Origin: Opitutales bacterium
Lineage (GTDB): Bacteria; Verrucomicrobiota; Verrucomicrobiia; Opitutales; Oceanipulchritudinaceae
Reading direction: 5' to 3'
Length of the DNA: 34,693 bases
NCBI GenBank assembly: GCA_007133065.1
Contig: SLNJ01000013.1
Location: 1-34,693, forward strand
Shown here one piece after another: positions 24,349 to 33,007 of the stretch. Position numbers and translations under genes: made by a program. Each line of letters begins with the position of its first letter. Positions within the stretch are counted from its first letter, which is position 1. The notes under the pieces were generated by a model. The model was given only the letters and a program-made list of their open reading frames with translations. It had not been told where the DNA came from and did not search any database.

Positions 24349-26228
24349 GCCGAATCAATGGCAACGACGACTCCGCCCGGAGGGAGAGCAGCGTGCGCCA
24401 CGACCTCTCGCTGGCGCGCGTCGACTCGGACGCCCGCGGGGCGGACGAACAGGAATCCGAGGTCGAAAACGAGGAAACACCGCTCTCCTGGAACCTGATC
24501 CTTCGATTGTTCACCTACACGCGCCCGTACGCGCCCAAGCGCAACTGGCTCTTCGTCCTGGTGATCATTCGCGGCATTCAGATTCCGTGCCTGGCATGGG
24601 CGCTGAGCGCCGTCATCAATGGACCGATCATGGCGGGAGACAGCGCCGGCACGATGCTTGGCGCTTTGGGCTTCGGCGCACTCGCCCTCCTGACGCAGTT
24701 GACGATGCACTTTCGGCAACGGTTCGCCCTCGAGCTCGGAGAAGGGGTCGTCCACGATCTGCGCAACGCGGTGTACACACATCTGATGTCCATGCCGATG
24801 AGCTTCTTTCAGAAGACCAAGCTCGGGCGCATCATCAGCCGGATTACCTCGGACATCGAGGCGGTGCGCGGCGGCGTCCAGAACGTCTTCTTTGTCGGTC
24901 TCGTACAATCCGCCCAGATGATCGGCTCCGGCATCCTCATGCTCTTCTACAACTGGATCCTGTTCAGCATGCTGTTGGTCATGGCACCCGGGATCTACGC
25001 CATCAACCGGTACTTCCGGCGGCGCATCGGGCAGAGCTCGAGGGAACTGCAGGAGAGCATGAGCCGGGTCACTGCGTCGATCGCGGAAACCGTCCGGGGC
25101 ATCCGGGTGACCCAGGGATTCGTTCGGGAGGACGTGAACGCCGATCTCTTCCGGAGGCTGGTGGCCGATCATGCAACCTATAATTTGGGCCTGGCCCGGC
25201 ACGTCGCGGTCTACATTCCACTTCTGGAACTCAACTCGCAGTTCTTCATCGCGATGATCCTGCTCGTTGGAGGATTCGGCGTGCTGCACCCCGACCTGAA
25301 CATGCAGATTGGAGACCTCATTGCATTCTTCTTCCTCGCCAACCTCTTCTTCACTCCGATCAGCGCCCTCGGCCGGCTCTTCACACAAGCCCTCAACTCC
25401 ATGGCCGGAGCGGAGCGGATCTTCCGACTCCTCGACACCAAACCGGAGTGGGAGGACGACTCCGACGCCGTCGACATCGACAAAATTCGCGGGAAAGTGG
25501 AATTCCATAACGTCGGATTCCACTACAATCCCGATGAACCCGTGTTGCAGGACATCTCGTTCACCGCGCGAGAGGGCGAAACCTTCGCCCTGGTCGGGCA
25601 TACCGGGTCCGGCAAGAGCACGATCGTCAACCTGCTCAGCAAATTCTACATCCCGGTGAGCGGACAGGTGTTGATCGACGACCGGGACATCCGCAAGATC
25701 ACCAGCCGCTCGCTCCACGAGCACCTCGGCCTGGTCCTCCAGGCAAACTTCCTGTTCAACGGCACCGTAGCCGACAATATCCGGCTGGGCAAACTCGATG
25801 CAACCGAAGAAGAGATCCACGAGGCGTGCCGCTCGCTCGATTGCTACGATCTCTTCGAAGCGATGCCGAACGGGTTTGACACCCCTGTGGGCGAGCGGGG
25901 CGGCGGCCTTTCAATGGGACAGCAACAGCTCGTCTGCTTCGCACGCGCCATGCTCGCCGACCCAAGAATCCTGATCCTCGATGAGGCCACCAGTTCGGTC
26001 GACACGATGACCGAGGCGCGCCTGCAGGGCGCCCTCGCCCACCTCCTCTCCAACCGAACCAGCTTTGTCGTCGCGCACCGGCTCAGCACGATCCGCAACG
26101 CCGACCAGGTCCTCGTTCTCGACCACGGAAGATTGATCGAACAGGGGACCCACGAAGAGCTGCTCCTGCTCAACGGAACGTACGCCGAGCTCTACCGCCA
26201 GTTCGCCCAAAGCGACGAACACGCATGA
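24345..26228 (+). CDS. ABC exporter half-transporter, subunit 2 (catalytic Glu present)
   Basis: This 627-residue fused permease-ATPase pairs with the preceding gene. A polar, charged N-terminal extension of about 45 residues (rich in Asp/Glu/Arg/Ser) precedes the first membrane segment. The membrane domain shows SMPMSFFQKTKLGRIISRITSDIEAVR. The ATPase domain has Walker A GHTGSGKST (418-426), LGLVLQANFLFNGTVADNIRLG, a changed signature LSMGQ (522-526, Met for the first Gly), and Walker B ILILDEATSSVDT with the catalytic Glu547 intact. The degenerate signature here and the degenerate Walker B in subunit 1 would meet in the same composite ATP site, as in known asymmetric heterodimeric exporters such as TM287/288. 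The start overlaps the upstream stop by 4 bp. Confidence 0.93.
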   Translation: MSRINGNDDSARRESSVRHDLSLARVDSDARGADEQESEVENEETPLSWNLILRLFTYTRPYAPKRNWLFVLVIIRGIQIPCLAWALSAVINGPIMAGDSAGTMLGALGFGALALLTQLTMHFRQRFALELGEGVVHDLRNAVYTHLMSMPMSFFQKTKLGRIISRITSDIEAVRGGVQNVFFVGLVQSAQMIGSGILMLFYNWILFSMLLVMAPGIYAINRYFRRRIGQSSRELQESMSRVTASIAETVRGIRVTQGFVREDVNADLFRRLVADHATYNLGLARHVAVYIPLLELNSQFFIAMILLVGGFGVLHPDLNMQIGDLIAFFFLANLFFTPISALGRLFTQALNSMAGAERIFRLLDTKPEWEDDSDAVDIDKIRGKVEFHNVGFHYNPDEPVLQDISFTAREGETFALVGHTGSGKSTIVNLLSKFYIPVSGQVLIDDRDIRKITSRSLHEHLGLVLQANFLFNGTVADNIRLGKLDATEEEIHEACRSLDCYDLFEAMPNGFDTPVGERGGGLSMGQQQLVCFARAMLADPRILILDEATSSVDTMTEARLQGALAHLLSNRTSFVVAHRLSTIRNADQVLVLDHGRLIEQGTHEELLLLNGTYAELYRQFAQSDEHA

Positions 26229-26333
26229 CCGGCATCCCCTGATCCCCGCTTACCCCTTGCCGCCCTCCCACGCTCCGGCACGTTGTGATTGGACTTGCGC
26301 GAGCGGATACTCGGGTTCACTGCTGAAAACGTG

Positions 26334-26537
26334 ATGATTGCGTATACGTGTGCAATCGGTCCGGGATACCGGGAGCAGGTCGAGGCAGTTCTGGACGGGA
26401 TCTCCGATCTTTGCTGGAGCGTGCATCAGGACCGGCGCAACGCCACAATCCGGCTTCAGAGATATTTCAAGAGCGAGGCCGAGTCCCCCGCGAAGGGCGA
26501 TTGGCCCGACCTCGCCTATCGCCTCCCGGAGCCCTGA
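26334..26537 (+). CDS. Small hypothetical protein, 67 residues
   Basis: A frame starting at ATG 26334 ends 6 bp before the MFS transporter start on the same strand. An in-frame TTG at 26289 could extend it by 15 residues. The product is soluble, with an amphipathic stretch (YREQVEAVLDGISDLCWSVHQDRR) and a Pro-rich end; it has no signal peptide and I recognise no family. GC-rich third positions match those of neighbouring genes, and the tight spacing to the next gene supports a coding role. A long open frame exists on the opposite strand (26250-27152), but it has no family resemblance. Confidence 0.45.
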   Translation: MIAYTCAIGPGYREQVEAVLDGISDLCWSVHQDRRNATIRLQRYFKSEAESPAKGDWPDLAYRLPEP

Positions 26538-26543
26538 TCCGCC

Positions 26544-27764
26544 ATGTCCGAACCATCGGTCCGACCCGCCGCCGCGGTTCTCTTCGCCACGTTCATCGCG
26601 GCCGAGCTGACCTGGGTGACCGCGCTCATGAGCGGCCCGGCATACCAGCGCGTACTCGGGCTCACGGACACCCAGCTCGGACTGGGACTCGGCGCCATAC
26701 CACTCGGCAGCCTGCTCATGAGCGGGATCGTCGGCCATATCACCGCCCGTTACGGCCCGCGCCGCATCCTGCGCATCGGCGTGGCGGGCATGATCCTCGG
26801 CCTGGTTGCGATCGCATCGTCGCGGAATTTCACGATGCTCCTGCCGGCACTCATCCTCGCGGGATTCTCGGCCGCAACACTCCACAACGCCGGGATCACC
26901 CTCCTCTCCGACCTCTTTCCGAAAAACACCCGCCGCATCATGGCCCTCGCAGCGGCCCTCTGGTTCGGATCGTCTGTAGTCTGGGCGCCGTCCATCGGCG
27001 CGTGGCTCGCGTTCGCGCACACGCACGGGATCCAGCGCTGGAGCTACGCCCTCCCGTGCGGCGTCGGAATCCTCCTGCTCAGCGTCTGCCTGGCCCTCGC
27101 CGCCCGCGTGCTGGGCGGTCGCTCCCGGAGGCCTCCCGGCGCCCGGCCGCAACCGGCGCCGGCGCCCCGACTGCCCGGCATGCGTTGGCTCTGGTTACCC
27201 GCGCTCGGATTCGGACACGGCCTGCTGATCGTCACCTTCATCTCCTGGGCCAATCCGATGATCCAACGGAGTTTCGACCTGGGGGATTTCCACGGCGGCC
27301 TCGCCTTTGCGCTGTTCGCCCTCGGCCTGAGTGCCGGACGCGTCTTCCTCGCCTTTCGCCAGGCGATTCGCAACGACCTCCTTCTCCTTGGCATCAGTGC
27401 TTCAACCGGCGGCGGCATCCTGGCGCTGGCCCTCGCACTCCCCTCGTACCCGTGGACCCTCGCGGCGATCGGAACCGGCGCATTTCTCGCCAGTGCGACC
27501 GCACCGTGCCTCTTCTCTCTCGTCGCCGGCCGCTTCCCCCGCTCGAAATCGCGGCTCTACGGGTACCTCGAAGTCGGAATCTCCTCGGGCGCCCTGCTCG
27601 GCCCCTTTCTGGTCGGCTTCCTGGTCGACCGCGGTCTCGCCGTCCACCTCGCAATGATGCTCTCCCCCGCCGCCGGCATTGCAATGGGAGCGATCAGCTT
27701 CGCACGGCTCGCCACGGAGCGCGGCGGCGCTGTTCGTATCATTCCGGCGTCCGGAGACCCGTAA
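26544..27764 (+). CDS. Major facilitator superfamily transporter
   Basis: The 406-residue protein has about twelve hydrophobic segments in two halves, separated by a basic, Pro-rich cytoplasmic loop (GGRSRRPPGARPQPAPAPR region, about residues 192-210). The loop between segments 2 and 3 carries an MFS motif A variant, GHITARYGPRRILRIG. No substrate-specific motif is recognisable. The gene follows the small hypothetical gene by 6 bp and overlaps the convergent dehydrogenase gene by 26 bp (27739-27764). Confidence 0.85.
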   Translation: MSEPSVRPAAAVLFATFIAAELTWVTALMSGPAYQRVLGLTDTQLGLGLGAIPLGSLLMSGIVGHITARYGPRRILRIGVAGMILGLVAIASSRNFTMLLPALILAGFSAATLHNAGITLLSDLFPKNTRRIMALAAALWFGSSVVWAPSIGAWLAFAHTHGIQRWSYALPCGVGILLLSVCLALAARVLGGRSRRPPGARPQPAPAPRLPGMRWLWLPALGFGHGLLIVTFISWANPMIQRSFDLGDFHGGLAFALFALGLSAGRVFLAFRQAIRNDLLLLGISASTGGGILALALALPSYPWTLAAIGTGAFLASATAPCLFSLVAGRFPRSKSRLYGYLEVGISSGALLGPFLVGFLVDRGLAVHLAMMLSPAAGIAMGAISFARLATERGGAVRIIPASGDP

Positions 27765-28617
27765 GCGCGGAGTATAGCGGGGGATACGGCCGACCCATGT
27801 TGTCCCGTTCGGATTCGGGAAACGCCTTCATGAACGTGTGGAGAGCCCGGAGCATCGGTGCGGCGTAGCCGTGCGCCTCCGCCGCATCCACAAAATACCC
27901 CAACTCCGCGTATTTGACGTCCATCGCGTCGCCGCGGCCGTCGGCGATCCGACCGGCGATCGTCTTGAATTGAGCCCGGAATCCAGAGTCGGCGCCGATG
28001 GCGTCGCGAAGCACGGCGGCGTCGACACCGCCGGCCACCCCGAACGCCACCGCCTCGATGAACGCGGCATCGACCAGTCCCATCGCCAGTTGATTCACCG
28101 CCTTGGCGATCTGCCCCGTCCCGGACTCCCCGCAATAGGTCAACCGGGCGCCCCCGAGGACCGCGAGCATGTCCCAGTGCCGTTCGGCCGCCTCCCGGCG
28201 CCCTCCGACAAAAACATAGAGCCGGCCCGCGGCCGCACCCGCCGGGCCGCCGCTGACCGGGGCGTCGAGAAGCGCGACGCCCCGATGCTCCAGCACCCCG
28301 TGCAGCCGGCGCGTCTCGCGCACCAGCGTCGTTCCCAAGTCGATCACCACCGATCCCGGGCGGGCGGCGGGAGCAATCTGGTTCTCAATCACATCCACGG
28401 TCACCTGTGAACTCGGAAGGCTCACGAAAATGACATCGGCCCCCGATGCCAGTTCCTCCACAGACGCGGCCGCGGCCCCTCCCTCTGCGGCAAGGGATTC
28501 GACCCGGGCGGAGTCGCGGTCGTACCCGATAACCGGGTACCCGTTACGGACCAGAGTCGCCCCTGCCCCGCCGCCCATGTTTCCAAGCCCGACCAGTCCC
28601 ACTTTGAATTGCTTCAT
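27739..28617 (-). CDS. NAD(P)-dependent beta-hydroxyacid dehydrogenase (3-hydroxyisobutyrate dehydrogenase family)
   Basis: The 292-residue enzyme has the family's N-terminal dinucleotide motif GLVGLGNMGGG (residues 7-17), the substrate-binding segment LDAPVSGGPAGAAAG (117-131) and the catalytic helix GTGQIAKAVNQL with Lys172 and Asn175. Members oxidise or reduce small beta-hydroxyacids such as 3-hydroxyisobutyrate, tartronate semialdehyde or glyoxylate-type substrates; which one applies here is open. It is preceded by a good ribosome binding site (GGAGG with suitable spacing before ATG 28617). Convergent overlap with the MFS gene is 26 bp. The 288-bp gap upstream to the next leftward gene holds no convincing coding frame. 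Confidence 0.9.
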   Translation of the reverse strand: MKQFKVGLVGLGNMGGGAGATLVRNGYPVIGYDRDSARVESLAAEGGAAAASVEELASGADVIFVSLPSSQVTVDVIENQIAPAARPGSVVIDLGTTLVRETRRLHGVLEHRGVALLDAPVSGGPAGAAAGRLYVFVGGRREAAERHWDMLAVLGGARLTYCGESGTGQIAKAVNQLAMGLVDAAFIEAVAFGVAGGVDAAVLRDAIGADSGFRAQFKTIAGRIADGRGDAMDVKYAELGYFVDAAEAHGYAAPMLRALHTFMKAFPESERDNMGRPYPPLYSALTGLRTPE

Positions 28618-28905
28618 ATTCCGCCTCCATCTCCTTCCATTCCGCAGGCAACGCTCCCTCCGGAACGGGTGGGCGATTGCCGGTGCGGCCGGTATTCCAC
28701 CGGGTCAGTATCGACGGGGATTTCCAGGCAAACAACCCCAATCGATGCAACGATCGACCCGGAGGACGGAGCGGGCTCTCAGCCCATTGGCGCTTGTTTT
28801 GTGCAGCAAAACAACATCCAATCCGGCGGACCACGATCATCGGCGAACACCAAACCTCAAATCCTCACCGATAACGCCTGGTCCCGGCTTCGCCGGATTG
28901 GGCGC

Positions 28906-29985
28906 TCAGCCCGCCGCATCGCGGCCGTCAAACCCGACGGCGGCGACGAGTTCGCGCGCCGTGTGCCATTGCAGTCGATCGCCGAACCGTTGGTCGAGCC
29001 GCCGCAGGATCTCCTCCAGGACCTTGAACCCGAGTCCGGTGTTAAGGCAATTGAGGGTCTGCCCGTGCACCGTGAACACGAGCGGCCGCCCGTGTTCGGC
29101 GTCCTCGACGAAGCTGCCGGCGCCAAGGTCGTGCGTGATGAGCCGATCGACCACGAGCGCCTCGCTGCCGCGCCCGTGCGCGAGGAACCAGACCGGATCG
29201 TCGATGCTGTGGATCTCGAAGACCCGCCCGGATTCGGACCCGCCGCCGGACGTACCGTACACCGCCTCCGGAACCCGCAGCCGTATGGACCGGTCGGCGA
29301 CCGGCGGCGCACCGGTATAGACGAAGCTGTCGCCGGTGGCGGAGTCGAACTCGCGCTCGACGGCCAGCAGCACCTCCCCGAGCACATCGCGGTGATGCCC
29401 CTTCGTGAACGGCTCTCCACAGGCGATTCCCGAGGGATCGGGCATTCCGCCGAGCGTGAGACCGTGCGGGCGGATTCCGATATTGTGGAGGATCTGATAG
29501 GCCGCCCGGATGTACTCCGCCAACTCGTCCATGCGCCGCTCCCGGCATAGGTGGCTGATCCAGTGGGTCTCCGCGTGCGGCAGGAGCGCCCCGTGCTCGG
29601 GCAGGATCGCCATCGTGTGGGTCATGACTTCCGGGGTGATGTCGAAGCGGCCGTCAAGGCGGTCGCGGACAATCGCGTTCATCCGGGTGAGTTCCTCGTC
29701 GCTGTACCCGCGCACCCGCTCGTCCACGCGCCCCCAACCCGCCGGGAAGGGCAGGTACGTAAACTTGCCGCGCACCCCGAAACGCTCGGCGATGCCGGCG
29801 AAGCGCGCGAGCTCGTCCGGCAGGAATCGCGGGTTGCGCTCCAGTTCGCGCCACCCGAAGACGTACGGCAGTTCGGAAGGCTCATACCCGAATGCCGCGT
29901 GCTGCGCGCGGCTCATATAGATTGCGTTCACCGGCACGTCGTCGACGATCAAGCAGGCCCGCACCACGTTCTCTTTCCCGGCCAT
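28906..29985 (-). CDS. Possible deacetylase-fold (NodB/GHDA-like) protein, function unknown
   Basis: The 359-residue protein is soluble with no signal peptide. An early beta-strand followed by Asp-Asp (RACLIVDDVPVN, residues 8-19), FGVRGKFTYLPFPAGW in the following region, a TPEVMTHTMA strand and HPHGLTLGG-like strands resemble the beta/alpha barrel of polysaccharide deacetylases, where the Asp pair and His residues bind metal. A full NodB motif set is not seen, so this is tentative. A family-level alternative is an uncharacterised carbohydrate-metabolism protein. The ATG at 29985 is preferred over the TTG one codon upstream. The start lies 16 bp after the end of a truncated PhyH-like frame, so its translation may depend on that remnant. 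The neighbours (sulfatase, dehydrogenase) suggest carbohydrate or sulfated-substrate breakdown. Confidence 0.6.
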   Translation of the reverse strand: MAGKENVVRACLIVDDVPVNAIYMSRAQHAAFGYEPSELPYVFGWRELERNPRFLPDELARFAGIAERFGVRGKFTYLPFPAGWGRVDERVRGYSDEELTRMNAIVRDRLDGRFDITPEVMTHTMAILPEHGALLPHAETHWISHLCRERRMDELAEYIRAAYQILHNIGIRPHGLTLGGMPDPSGIACGEPFTKGHHRDVLGEVLLAVEREFDSATGDSFVYTGAPPVADRSIRLRVPEAVYGTSGGGSESGRVFEIHSIDDPVWFLAHGRGSEALVVDRLITHDLGAGSFVEDAEHGRPLVFTVHGQTLNCLNTGLGFKVLEEILRRLDQRFGDRLQWHTARELVAAVGFDGRDAAG

Positions 29986-30001
29986 CAAATCCCCAGTCTG
30001 C

Positions 30002-30076
30002 TCACCCTGCGGCCCTGAGCACGACGTACCCCTGCTCCCGATAGAATGCCCGTTCGTGATCGGTCATCTTCCGCAT
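30002..30076 (-). pseudogene. Remnant of phytanoyl-CoA dioxygenase (PhyH) gene, N-terminal 24 codons
   Basis: A short frame with the sequence MRKMTDHERAFYREQGYVVL followed by four residues and TGA begins at 30076. 'Thr-Asp-x-Glu-x-x-x-Phe-Tyr-x-x-x-Gly-Tyr-x-Val-x-x' is the usual N-terminus of PhyH-family Fe(II)/2-oxoglutarate dioxygenases, which normally run about 250-300 residues and carry an HxD...H iron site; none of that is present. The next gene starts 16 bp after its stop. The frame keeps a strong ribosome binding site, suggesting that it is still translated as a leader peptide for that gene or that the deletion is recent. Confidence 0.6.
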
Positions 30077-30080
30077 ACCC

Positions 30081-30087
30081 ACCTCCT
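30081..30087 (-). promoter_or_regulatory. Strong Shine-Dalgarno sequence AGGAGGT
   Basis: Read leftward, AGGAGGT lies 4 bp before the ATG at 30076. It is the best ribosome binding site I see in a window where most genes have none, and it serves only the 24-codon PhyH remnant. Confidence 0.7.
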
Positions 30088-30199
30088 GTTTCCGGCGTTT
30101 CTCCAATTGACGTCATTCAACGGAGAAATGCCGCCGACGCAAGCCAGGATCGCAGGTCCGCACCACGCGAAACCGGACGCGACACCTGAACACCGCGGG

Positions 30200-31531
30200 C
30201 TATCCCTTTGGCGCCGACTCCGCCAGCAGGCAACGGTGCTCCTCCAACACGTCCGCGAGCCCGGGATCGCCGGCCCAGTTCCGCGTCTGCCCGGGATCCC
30301 GGACGCGGTCGTACAACTGCTCGCGATGCCCCCCGGAATCGAACAGGGAGTACTGGTACCGCTCCGTGATCACCGTCTCGGCGACCTCCGACTCGACCCG
30401 CACGCTCGCCCTCCAGTCCGGGGCCGACTCGCCCTCCACCAGCGGCCGGAGGCTCCGCCCCTCGAGATCCGCCGCCCGACCGCCGGCGTAATCGCAAACC
30501 GTCGGCAGGAGATCAATGCCGTTGCATACCAAATGCGCCGAGTCCACGCCCGCCGACCGCGCTCCGCCCGCCGGCCGCACGATCAACGGGATCCGGGTCG
30601 CCTCCTCGTACGGCATCGTTTTGTGCTCCAGCCGATGGCTCGAGTCGTGGTCGCCGTGGTCGCTCGTGAAGAGAATCACGGTCTCGCGGTCCCGGCCGCT
30701 CTCGCGCAGCGCCTCGAGCACGATTCCAATCTCGCGGTCCACCTGTTCCGTGAGACGCGCGTACGCCCACCGGTGCATGCGCCAGCGCTCCTCCGTGTAG
30801 CGCTCGCGCGCGTACAACTGGAACCCCGACTTCCGCAGCCGCGCCACGATCGCCTCCGGCTCATCCTCCTGGGGCTCGTGGTTCGCCGGGAGCGGCGGGC
30901 ACCAATTCTCGAAGAACGCCTCTTCCGTCACTCCATCCGGCAGCCGCAACGCCGCGTCGAGCGCGGCGATCTCCTGTTCGCCCCGGCCGATCAAATCGCG
31001 CATCGAAGCGGTCTCGTACGCGGTCCCGATGGCGTCGCGGATCGCCATGTAACAGATGTCGTGCGGGTTGATGAACGAGGCGACGAGCGCGAACGGGGCA
31101 TCGTGGTCCTCCCCCAGAAAACGGGCGCAATCGTGCGCCATCGGCTCCCGCTCGTCCGCGCTCAACACCCGGAACCCGACATCCTCTGCGCACCCGGCCG
31201 GAAGGTGCTGTTTCCCGGCGTAGAGCGGATCGTATCCGGCCTCCCGCAGGCGCCATCCCATACCCTCGCGGTACAGGCGTTGGGCCGCGGCGGCGCCCTG
31301 TTCATCGGGCACGTTGCCCTGCAGCCCCATCGCACTCGGGTACCGCCCGGTCATCAGGCTGAACCGGCTGGGAACGCATACCGGATTCGCCGCGTACGCC
31401 CGCTCGAATCGCATTCCCTCCGCCGCGAGCGCGTCCATGTTCGGCGTGCGCAGCCACCGATTCCCGGTGCAACTCATCATGCCGGCGTGTTGCTGGTCGG
31501 TTAAAATAACAAGTAGATTCGGTTGTACCAT
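30200..31531 (-). CDS. Sulfatase family protein (formylglycine-dependent), no signal peptide
   Basis: The product (443 residues from the ATG at 31531) belongs to the type I sulfatases. It starts with the metal-binding strand PNLLVILTDQQHAG (Asp12), has RTPNMDALAAEGMRFERAYAANPVC, and the sulfatase signature CVPSRFSLMTGRYP with Cys52, the residue converted to formylglycine. The C-terminal metal motif FTSDHGDHDSSH is present. The chain lacks an export signal: the in-frame extension to 31585 is basic with only a weak hydrophobic patch, so I chose the ATG directly before the family start. That suggests a cytoplasmic enzyme acting on imported substrate. The substrate cannot be assigned. No formylglycine-generating enzyme gene is in the window. 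It is leftward, upstream of the PhyH remnant. Confidence 0.9.
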   Translation of the reverse strand: MVQPNLLVILTDQQHAGMMSCTGNRWLRTPNMDALAAEGMRFERAYAANPVCVPSRFSLMTGRYPSAMGLQGNVPDEQGAAAAQRLYREGMGWRLREAGYDPLYAGKQHLPAGCAEDVGFRVLSADEREPMAHDCARFLGEDHDAPFALVASFINPHDICYMAIRDAIGTAYETASMRDLIGRGEQEIAALDAALRLPDGVTEEAFFENWCPPLPANHEPQEDEPEAIVARLRKSGFQLYARERYTEERWRMHRWAYARLTEQVDREIGIVLEALRESGRDRETVILFTSDHGDHDSSHRLEHKTMPYEEATRIPLIVRPAGGARSAGVDSAHLVCNGIDLLPTVCDYAGGRAADLEGRSLRPLVEGESAPDWRASVRVESEVAETVITERYQYSLFDSGGHREQLYDRVRDPGQTRNWAGDPGLADVLEEHRCLLAESAPKG

Positions 31532-31610
31532 GGTTTTCAAAAAGATTAACCATGCCATGCGAAAGCAGCACCGGCCAATCGGCAAGTCGAAACCCCGCCT
31601 CGATATGATT

Positions 31611-31736
31611 TCATTGCATCCGCCCCGAGCATCGCCCCATTGATACCCGGATCGGTTTCAATGAGCCTGCGAAGAAGAAAACCGCCAGGAACACGATCGT
31701 GACTGAAACGATGACTGGCATGACGAACCATATCAT
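31611..31736 (-). CDS. Candidate small single-pass membrane protein, 41 residues
   Basis: A leftward frame from ATG 31736 encodes one hydrophobic segment of about 28 residues (MPVIVSVTIVFLAVFFFAGS region) followed by a basic tail containing Lys/Arg-rich SLKPIRVSMGRCSGRMQ. It fills most of the gap between prfA and the sulfatase gene on their strand. There is no good ribosome binding site (only a distant AGGA), so it remains a candidate. Another frame across the same stretch is also open, which weakens the case. Confidence 0.35.
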   Translation of the reverse strand: MIWFVMPVIVSVTIVFLAVFFFAGSLKPIRVSMGRCSGRMQ

Positions 31737-31816
31737 ACGCCCGGATTCCTGCCCTGATCTTCGCGCCACGATTTGTTCTTTGAGAGTCGAGTGTAAAGCC
31801 CCGGGGGTCCTCGCGG

Positions 31817-32899
31817 CTAGGCGTGGTGGAGATCGGCCGCGCGTTGTTGGAGATCGGCATTCTGGAGCGCCTCGACGACCTCGTCGAGGTCGCCCTGTAT
31901 GATCGACTCAAGGTTGTAGACCGTCAGGTTGATGCGATGGTCGGTCAGACGGCCCTGGGGGAAGTTGTAGGTGCGGATGCGTTCGGAGCGGTCCCCGCTG
32001 CCGACCTGGCTCTTGCGGTGCTGCGCGTATTTGTCCCGCTCTTCGCGCTCGCGCTGTTCGAGCAACCTGGAGCGCAGCACGGTCATCGCTTTGGCACGGT
32101 TCTTGATCTGCGATCGCTCGTCGGCGCACTTCACGATCATCCCGGTCGGTTTGTGGAGAATCTGGACGGCGGAGTCGGTCGTATTCACCCCCTGCCCTCC
32201 CGGTCCGCTGGCCCGGGCGATACTGATTTCGAGATCGCCGGGATCGATCCGCACGTCCACTTCCTCGGCCTCCGGGAGGACGGCAACCGTCGCCGCGGAG
32301 GTATGGATACGGCCGCTCGCCTCGGTTACCGGAACGCGTTGGACGCGGTGGACGCCGCTTTCGTATTTCAGGTTCTTGTACACGTCCGTCCCGCTGACGA
32401 GGGCGATGACCTCCTTGTACCCGCCGGCCTCAGAGGCGCTTTCGCTCATCTGCTCCACCTTCCAGCCCTTCGTCTCGGCATAACGAAGATACATGCAAAA
32501 CAAATCCCCGGCGAAAAGCGTCGCCTCGTCACCGCCGGTGCCGGCTCGGATCTCGAGGATCGTGTTGCGCGAATCAGCCGGATCCGGCGGAATCATGGCG
32601 AAAAGCGCCGCCTTGCGCGCCGCTTCCAGCCGCTGCTCCAGTTCCGGAATCTCCTCCCGGGCGAGCTCGATCAGCTCCGGATCGCCGTCCGGCTCCCGTA
32701 CCATCGCCTGGTTGTTTGCCAGGTCTGATTCGAGCTTGCGGATCTCATCAACCATGCCGAGGAGCCGGCCGAGTTTCTGGTGCTCGCGCGACAGTTCGGC
32801 GGCTCGGCGGCTGTCCGCGAAGAAGTCGGGCTCGGCCATCCGCGCGTCGAGTTCCTCGTAGCGCTTGCGAAACGGTTCGATATCCGGTAGTCGGTTCAT
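31817..32899 (-). CDS. prfA: Peptide chain release factor 1
   Basis: RF1 recognises UAA and UAG and triggers peptide release on the ribosome. The 360 residues equal the usual length. Seen: the stop-codon recognition region [27 protein letters not shown], with PVT in the position of the RF1 tripeptide, the catalytic GGQ in [17 protein letters not shown], and the C-terminal [15 protein letters not shown] segment. The Pro-x-Thr tripeptide separates it from RF2. No prmC gene follows, although prfA-prmC linkage is common. It is divergent from the HAD hydrolase gene, with 108 bp between. Confidence 0.96.
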   Translation of the reverse strand: MNRLPDIEPFRKRYEELDARMAEPDFFADSRRAAELSREHQKLGRLLGMVDEIRKLESDLANNQAMVREPDGDPELIELAREEIPELEQRLEAARKAALFAMIPPDPADSRNTILEIRAGTGGDEATLFAGDLFCMYLRYAETKGWKVEQMSESASEAGGYKEVIALVSGTDVYKNLKYESGVHRVQRVPVTEASGRIHTSAATVAVLPEAEEVDVRIDPGDLEISIARASGPGGQGVNTTDSAVQILHKPTGMIVKCADERSQIKNRAKAMTVLRSRLLEQREREERDKYAQHRKSQVGSGDRSERIRTYNFPQGRLTDHRINLTVYNLESIIQGDLDEVVEALQNADLQQRAADLHHA

Positions 32900-33007
32900 C
32901 TCTCAATTCCGAGGCCGTTTCTCGTGAATGGACAACCGGCCCGCTCCTCCCTACAGTTGCAACGAAAAATTCCATGACTCCAATCCTCCCACGGCAAGGG
33001 AATTCTT

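Noticed and set aside
23952..25820. A 622-codon open frame on the - strand, opposite the ABC exporter genes
   Set aside because: It mirrors conserved ABC coding sequence on the other strand; its translation is compositionally biased (Asp/Glu/Val/Arg-rich) and matches no family.
26250..27152. A 300-codon - strand frame opposite the MFS gene
   Set aside because: The product is a low-complexity Arg/Glu/Gly-rich chain without recognisable structure, while the + strand encodes a clear membrane transporter.
31546..31911. A 121-codon - strand frame covering the prfA 3' end and the gap below it
   Set aside because: Its first third is the wrong frame of conserved prfA codons, so it cannot be an independent gene of that length.
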